Shown piece by piece: positions 5,974 to 8,076 of a stretch of 8,076 nucleotides of DNA. Position 1 is the first letter of the stretch; every line of letters begins with the position of its first letter. A program made the position numbers and the translations under genes. Source of the stretch: Elusimicrobiota bacterium (GTDB taxonomy: Bacteria; Elusimicrobiota; Elusimicrobia; UBA1565; UBA9628); contig JAGWMT010000136.1 in assembly GCA_028871595.1 (NCBI GenBank), positions 1 through 8,076 of the forward strand, in the 5' to 3' direction. The notes under the pieces were generated by a model. That model saw nothing but the letters and a program-made list of their open reading frames with translations, was not told the DNA's origin and made no database searches.

Positions 5974-7296
5974 TCAGGCTTCCTTGAGCGCCGTCTCGAA
6001 GGCCTCCGCGACGCGGTCCACGTCGCCCTCGGTCAGGCACAGCGGCGGCTTGATGCGGACGGTGTTCCCTTCCAGCCCGCCCTTGCCCACCAGGACGCCC
6101 AGGTCCTTCATCTTGTCGACGAGCGTGACGGTCAATTCCGGAGCGGGCTCCTTGGTCTTCTTGCTCTTGACCAGTTCCACGCCCAGCATCAAGCCCATGC
6201 CGCGGACCTCCCCCACTTTGTCGGACTTCGCTCCGATCTTCTCCAGGTTCGCCTTCAAACGGTTTCCGACCTTCTTCGCGTTGTCGGCCAACTTCTCGTT
6301 CTCGATCACGTCGATCACGGCGTGCGCCGCGGCCATGGCCATGGGGCCGCCGCCGAAGGTATTGTAATGGAGCAAGCCCTTCACCGACGCGGCGATTTCG
6401 GGCGTGGTGATGACCGCGCCGATGGGATAGCCGTTGCCGAGTCCTTTGGCCATCACGATGATGTCCGGTTTGGCGTTCCAGTGATTGATTCCGAAGAAGT
6501 GCTCTCCCGTTCGGCCGACGCCGGTTTGGACTTCGTCGCAGATATACAATCCACCGTGCTTGTGCACCAATTCAACCGCTTCGGGGAAGTAGGACTTCCC
6601 GGGAGTGATGGCGCCGCCCACGCCGAGAATCGTTTCGGCGAAGAAGCCGGCGATTTTTCCGGACGTCGAGGTCTTCAGCGCTTCGGCGAGTCCCTTGATG
6701 GCGGCCTTGGTGCTTTCTTCGGGGGTTCCATTGTAGCGATAAGAATAATCGGCCGGGGTGAACGACACCCCGGTGGGAAACGGCGTCATGTTGCGCCACG
6801 TGTGCTGCCCTGTGAGCGCGACGGTCATGAGAGTACGACCATGGTAAGACCGCTGAACGGCGATGAACTCATGGCGCGCCGTGTGCGCCTTGGCGATGAA
6901 CGCGGCCATTTCGTTCGCTTCCGAACCGGAGTTCGTGAAGAAACAGACGTCCATATCCGGATTCACCGTCTTCGCCTTGTCGGCCAAGCGCTTCGCGAGC
7001 GTTCCGACGCCGGGATGCAGGTACAGGGGCGGCGCGTGCTGGAGCTTGTCGATCTGCGCCTTCAACGTCTTAACAAAATGGGGATGCGAATGACCGATGG
7101 ACACGGTCGCGACGCCGGCGAAGCCGTCGAGGTACTCTTTTCCGTTCTCGTCGTATAAAAACTGCATGCGGCCCTCGACCAGCTGGATGGGCTTGGCGTA
7201 CATGGGGCCGGGCAGCGGCAGGACGTGCTTGGCGCGGAGCGCGGCGCTGTCCGCGGCGGACATGCCGGAGGATTTGGACGGGGTCGAGGTCTTCAT
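5974..7296 (-). CDS. Class III PLP aminotransferase, AGXT2 / omega-amino acid transaminase type
   Basis: A 440-residue aminotransferase of subgroup III. PLP-site motifs are complete: SGSEA (123-127), YHGRT (151-155), CDEVQTGVGRTG with Asp254, catalytic Lys284 in MAKGLGNGYP, and Thr313 in NTFGGGP. The blocks DIIVMAKGLGNGYPIGAVIT, GMGLMLGVELV (367-377) and VGKGG followed by VRIKPPLC resemble alanine-glyoxylate aminotransferase 2 and related beta-alanine, GABA or other omega-amine transaminases. The usual EPxxG loop reads ETILGVGG (221-228). Substrate cannot be decided from motifs; by context a polyamine-derived amine, GABA or beta-alanine is possible, as is glyoxylate-alanine transfer. The ATG at 7296 overlaps the upstream stop (ATGA) and has the best Shine-Dalgarno in the window (AAGGAG, spacing 6). 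Its codons contain more A/T-ending choices than rocD or potA. About 24 leading residues rich in Ser, Thr and Ala precede the conserved fold. Confidence 0.9.
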   Translation of the reverse strand: MKTSTPSKSSGMSAADSAALRAKHVLPLPGPMYAKPIQLVEGRMQFLYDENGKEYLDGFAGVATVSIGHSHPHFVKTLKAQIDKLQHAPPLYLHPGVGTLAKRLADKAKTVNPDMDVCFFTNSGSEANEMAAFIAKAHTARHEFIAVQRSYHGRTLMTVALTGQHTWRNMTPFPTGVSFTPADYSYRYNGTPEESTKAAIKGLAEALKTSTSGKIAGFFAETILGVGGAITPGKSYFPEAVELVHKHGGLYICDEVQTGVGRTGEHFFGINHWNAKPDIIVMAKGLGNGYPIGAVITTPEIAASVKGLLHYNTFGGGPMAMAAAHAVIDVIENEKLADNAKKVGNRLKANLEKIGAKSDKVGEVRGMGLMLGVELVKSKKTKEPAPELTVTLVDKMKDLGVLVGKGGLEGNTVRIKPPLCLTEGDVDRVAEAFETALKEA

Positions 7297-7898
7297 GACG
7301 GTCTCCTTGAGAAACGTTCTTCGAGCGACAGGCCCAGGCACAGCCCCGCGCCGGACAAGAGTCCGTCGAGGAGGTTCACCGGCGAGGGAATGTACGACGT
7401 CGGGTCCCACGGGGTTTTCGCCCAGGATGAGAATGCGGCCAGGAAGATCTTCAAAACGGCGTAGCCGGCCAAGGACCCGAGCACGGCGGCGGCGCCGCCG
7501 CGCCAGGAGCGGACGGAGAATCCGATGGCGGCGATGGCGCCCCAGATGGCGCAGGCGTATACGATCACGACGGCGGCCTGCCACGCGGGCGTGATGGCTT
7601 CGCCCGCGGCCATGCCCCAGCCGCCGTAACGCGTCAGCACGAACAACGGCGACAATATCGCGAAGAACGCTCCCAGGAAGCCCGTCGTTCCGGTCAGAGG
7701 CTTGCGGCCCGCGGCGAGGCCGATCACGCCGTAGAAAATTCCCGTGTACAGCGCCACATTGAAGAACGGCGGTCCGTAGGGGCCCCGCAGCCAGGATTCC
7801 GACCCGTGACGCACGGCGAAGATCGTGATCACGTGAGCGAGCAGGCCTCCGGCGAAGCCGGCGAGTCCCCCTCCCGCCAAGGCCGCGAAGGGCGTCAC
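7293..7898 (-). CDS. Hypothetical multi-pass membrane protein between aldehyde dehydrogenase and aminotransferase
   Basis: The product has 201 residues and is strongly hydrophobic. Likely membrane segments are at about 3-29 (glycine-rich), 47-63, 72-88, 105-128, 134-158 and 174-192, so five or six helices. Loops carry RHGSESWLRGPYGPPFFN (30-47), LTRYGGWGMAAGE (88-100) and a proline-rich WDPTSYIPSPVN stretch (164-175). The short tail EERFSRRPS is charged. The start is a GTG at 7898-7896, one base after the stop of the aldehyde dehydrogenase (TGA G GTG), and the stop overlaps the next ATG (ATGA). No good Shine-Dalgarno is seen. I do not recognise the family and see no transporter or enzyme motif. 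Its place between two metabolic enzymes, coupled on both sides, suggests a linked role such as transport or membrane anchoring of a partner, which is inference only. Confidence 0.82.
   Translation of the reverse strand: MTPFAALAGGGLAGFAGGLLAHVITIFAVRHGSESWLRGPYGPPFFNVALYTGIFYGVIGLAAGRKPLTGTTGFLGAFFAILSPLFVLTRYGGWGMAAGEAITPAWQAAVVIVYACAIWGAIAAIGFSVRSWRGGAAAVLGSLAGYAVLKIFLAAFSSWAKTPWDPTSYIPSPVNLLDGLLSGAGLCLGLSLEERFSRRPS
7303..7308 (-). promoter_or_regulatory. Strong Shine-Dalgarno (AAGGAG) for the AGXT2-type aminotransferase
   Basis: Read on the minus strand, AAGGAG lies six bases before the ATG at 7296. It is inside the last codons of the preceding membrane-protein gene, whose stop overlaps that ATG. 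It is the closest match to the anti-Shine-Dalgarno consensus at any start in the window and fixes the start of the aminotransferase. Confidence 0.8.
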
Positions 7899-7899
7899 C

Positions 7900-8076
7900 T
7901 CAGTAGATGTTGGAGGAGCGGGTCGCTCCCGTGTAGTCCAGGAACACGGTCTTGAGCTCGGTGTAGAAGTGCAGGCCTTCCTTCGACATCTCGCGCTCGC
8001 CCACGCCGGAGCCCTTCACGCCGCCGAAAGGCACCTGCGCCTCGCCGCCGATGGTGGGGCTGTTGACGTGGACCAT
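7900..8076 (-). CDS. Aldehyde dehydrogenase family protein, C-terminal fragment (gene continues past the window)
   Basis: Only the last 58 residues and the TGA stop (7902-7900) are in the window. They read MVHVNSPTIGGEAQVPFGG, then a KGSG segment, GEREM and a FYTELKTVFLDY segment, ending in SSNIY. The N-x-PT followed by PFGG-x-KGSG-x-G pattern is the conserved C-terminal signature of the NAD(P)-dependent aldehyde dehydrogenase superfamily, in which this part completes the substrate pocket and oligomerisation strand. The catalytic Cys and Glu lie upstream of the window. The enzyme class oxidises aldehydes to carboxylic acids; in this operon candidate substrates are 4-aminobutyraldehyde, succinic semialdehyde or malonic semialdehyde, products of polyamine or omega-amine transamination, but this fragment does not identify the substrate. 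It is the first visible gene of the operon, and the next start follows its stop by one base. The Met at the window edge is an internal residue, not a start. Confidence 0.9.
   Translation of the reverse strand: MVHVNSPTIGGEAQVPFGGVKGSGVGEREMSKEGLHFYTELKTVFLDYTGATRSSNIY

Larger units (their letters stand above)
295..8076 (-). other. Apparent nine-gene operon: aldehyde dehydrogenase, aminotransferases, PotADBC and three small uncharacterised proteins
   Basis: All nine genes lie on the minus strand. Junctions, in transcription order: a 1-nt gap (TGA G GTG) near 7899; ATGA overlap at 7293-7296; a 29-nt spacer at 5945-5973; ATGA overlap at 4739-4742; TAATG, a 1-nt overlap, at 4554; TAAATG abutment at 3435/3436; GTGA overlap at 2380-2383; ATGA overlap at 1511-1514; GTGA overlap at 720-723. 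Such spacing implies co-transcription and, at most junctions, translational coupling. No room for an internal promoter is seen except possibly inside coding sequence or in the 29-nt spacer, which shows no obvious promoter. The operon promoter and the rest of the first visible gene lie beyond 8076. Co-transcription is inferred from spacing and orientation. Confidence 0.8.

Noticed and set aside
5945..6040. N-terminal extension of rocD upstream of the ATG at 5944
   Set aside because: The added 32 residues are an Arg/Gly-rich shadow of the end of the preceding gene, and the family's conserved start region fits the ATG at 5944.
5950..7158. Plus-strand open frame (402 codons) opposite the AGXT2-type aminotransferase
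   Set aside because: Antisense to an enzyme with complete PLP motifs; composition is shadow-like, with no recognisable domain.
7297..7584. N-terminal extension of the AGXT2-type aminotransferase
   Set aside because: It would lie within the 201-residue membrane protein gene and is Arg-rich. The ATG at 7296 has an AAGGAG at ideal spacing.
1..8076. tRNA, rRNA, CRISPR, insertion sequence or phage features
   Set aside because: Almost all bases are in well-supported metabolic genes; no repeat arrays, transposase motifs or RNA-gene signatures were seen.

Overview
The window is a gene-dense, GC-rich bacterial stretch. All of the minus strand from the right edge down to position 295 is one run of nine co-directional genes with essentially no intergenic DNA; only the left 240 bases carry a gene on the plus strand, pointing towards it. 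The high GC, C/G-ending codons, GTG starts and a Tat-type lipoprotein signal fit a free-living, double-membraned GC-rich bacterium. No marker gene is present, so I do not assign a phylum.

In transcription order (right to left) the minus-strand run holds: the C-terminal end of an NAD(P)-dependent aldehyde dehydrogenase (7900-8076, cut by the window edge); an unrecognised multi-pass membrane protein (7293-7898); a class III PLP aminotransferase of the AGXT2 type (5974-7296); an ornithine aminotransferase, rocD (4739-5944); a 62-residue four-cysteine protein (4554-4742); the polyamine ABC transporter genes potA (3436-4554), potD (2380-3435), potB (1511-2383) and potC (720-1514); and a small four-helix membrane protein (295-723). 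Six of the eight junctions are overlaps: five of 4 nt (ATGA or GTGA) and one of 1 nt (TAATG). potA and potD abut (TAAATG), and the aldehyde dehydrogenase and 201-residue membrane genes are 1 nt apart. The aminotransferase-rocD gap of 29 nt is the only real spacer. The promoter must lie beyond the right edge.

Taken together the operon looks like a uptake-and-catabolism unit for polyamines or ornithine. PotABCD would import putrescine or spermidine; the two aminotransferases would move amino groups from ornithine and from a second omega-amine or amino acid; the aldehyde dehydrogenase could oxidise the resulting semialdehyde. This pathway is inferred from family membership and gene order. The substrates of the AGXT2-type enzyme and of the dehydrogenase cannot be read from this sequence. 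The least explained parts are the two orphan membrane proteins and the small cysteine protein, which are held in the same translationally coupled string.

Between the two convergent transcription units (241-294) there is only a short gap containing two small adjacent hairpins, a candidate weak bidirectional terminator. I see no RNA genes, mobile elements, CRISPR arrays or large repeats. Long reading frames opposite potA/potD and opposite the aminotransferases are composition-driven shadows and are not annotated.
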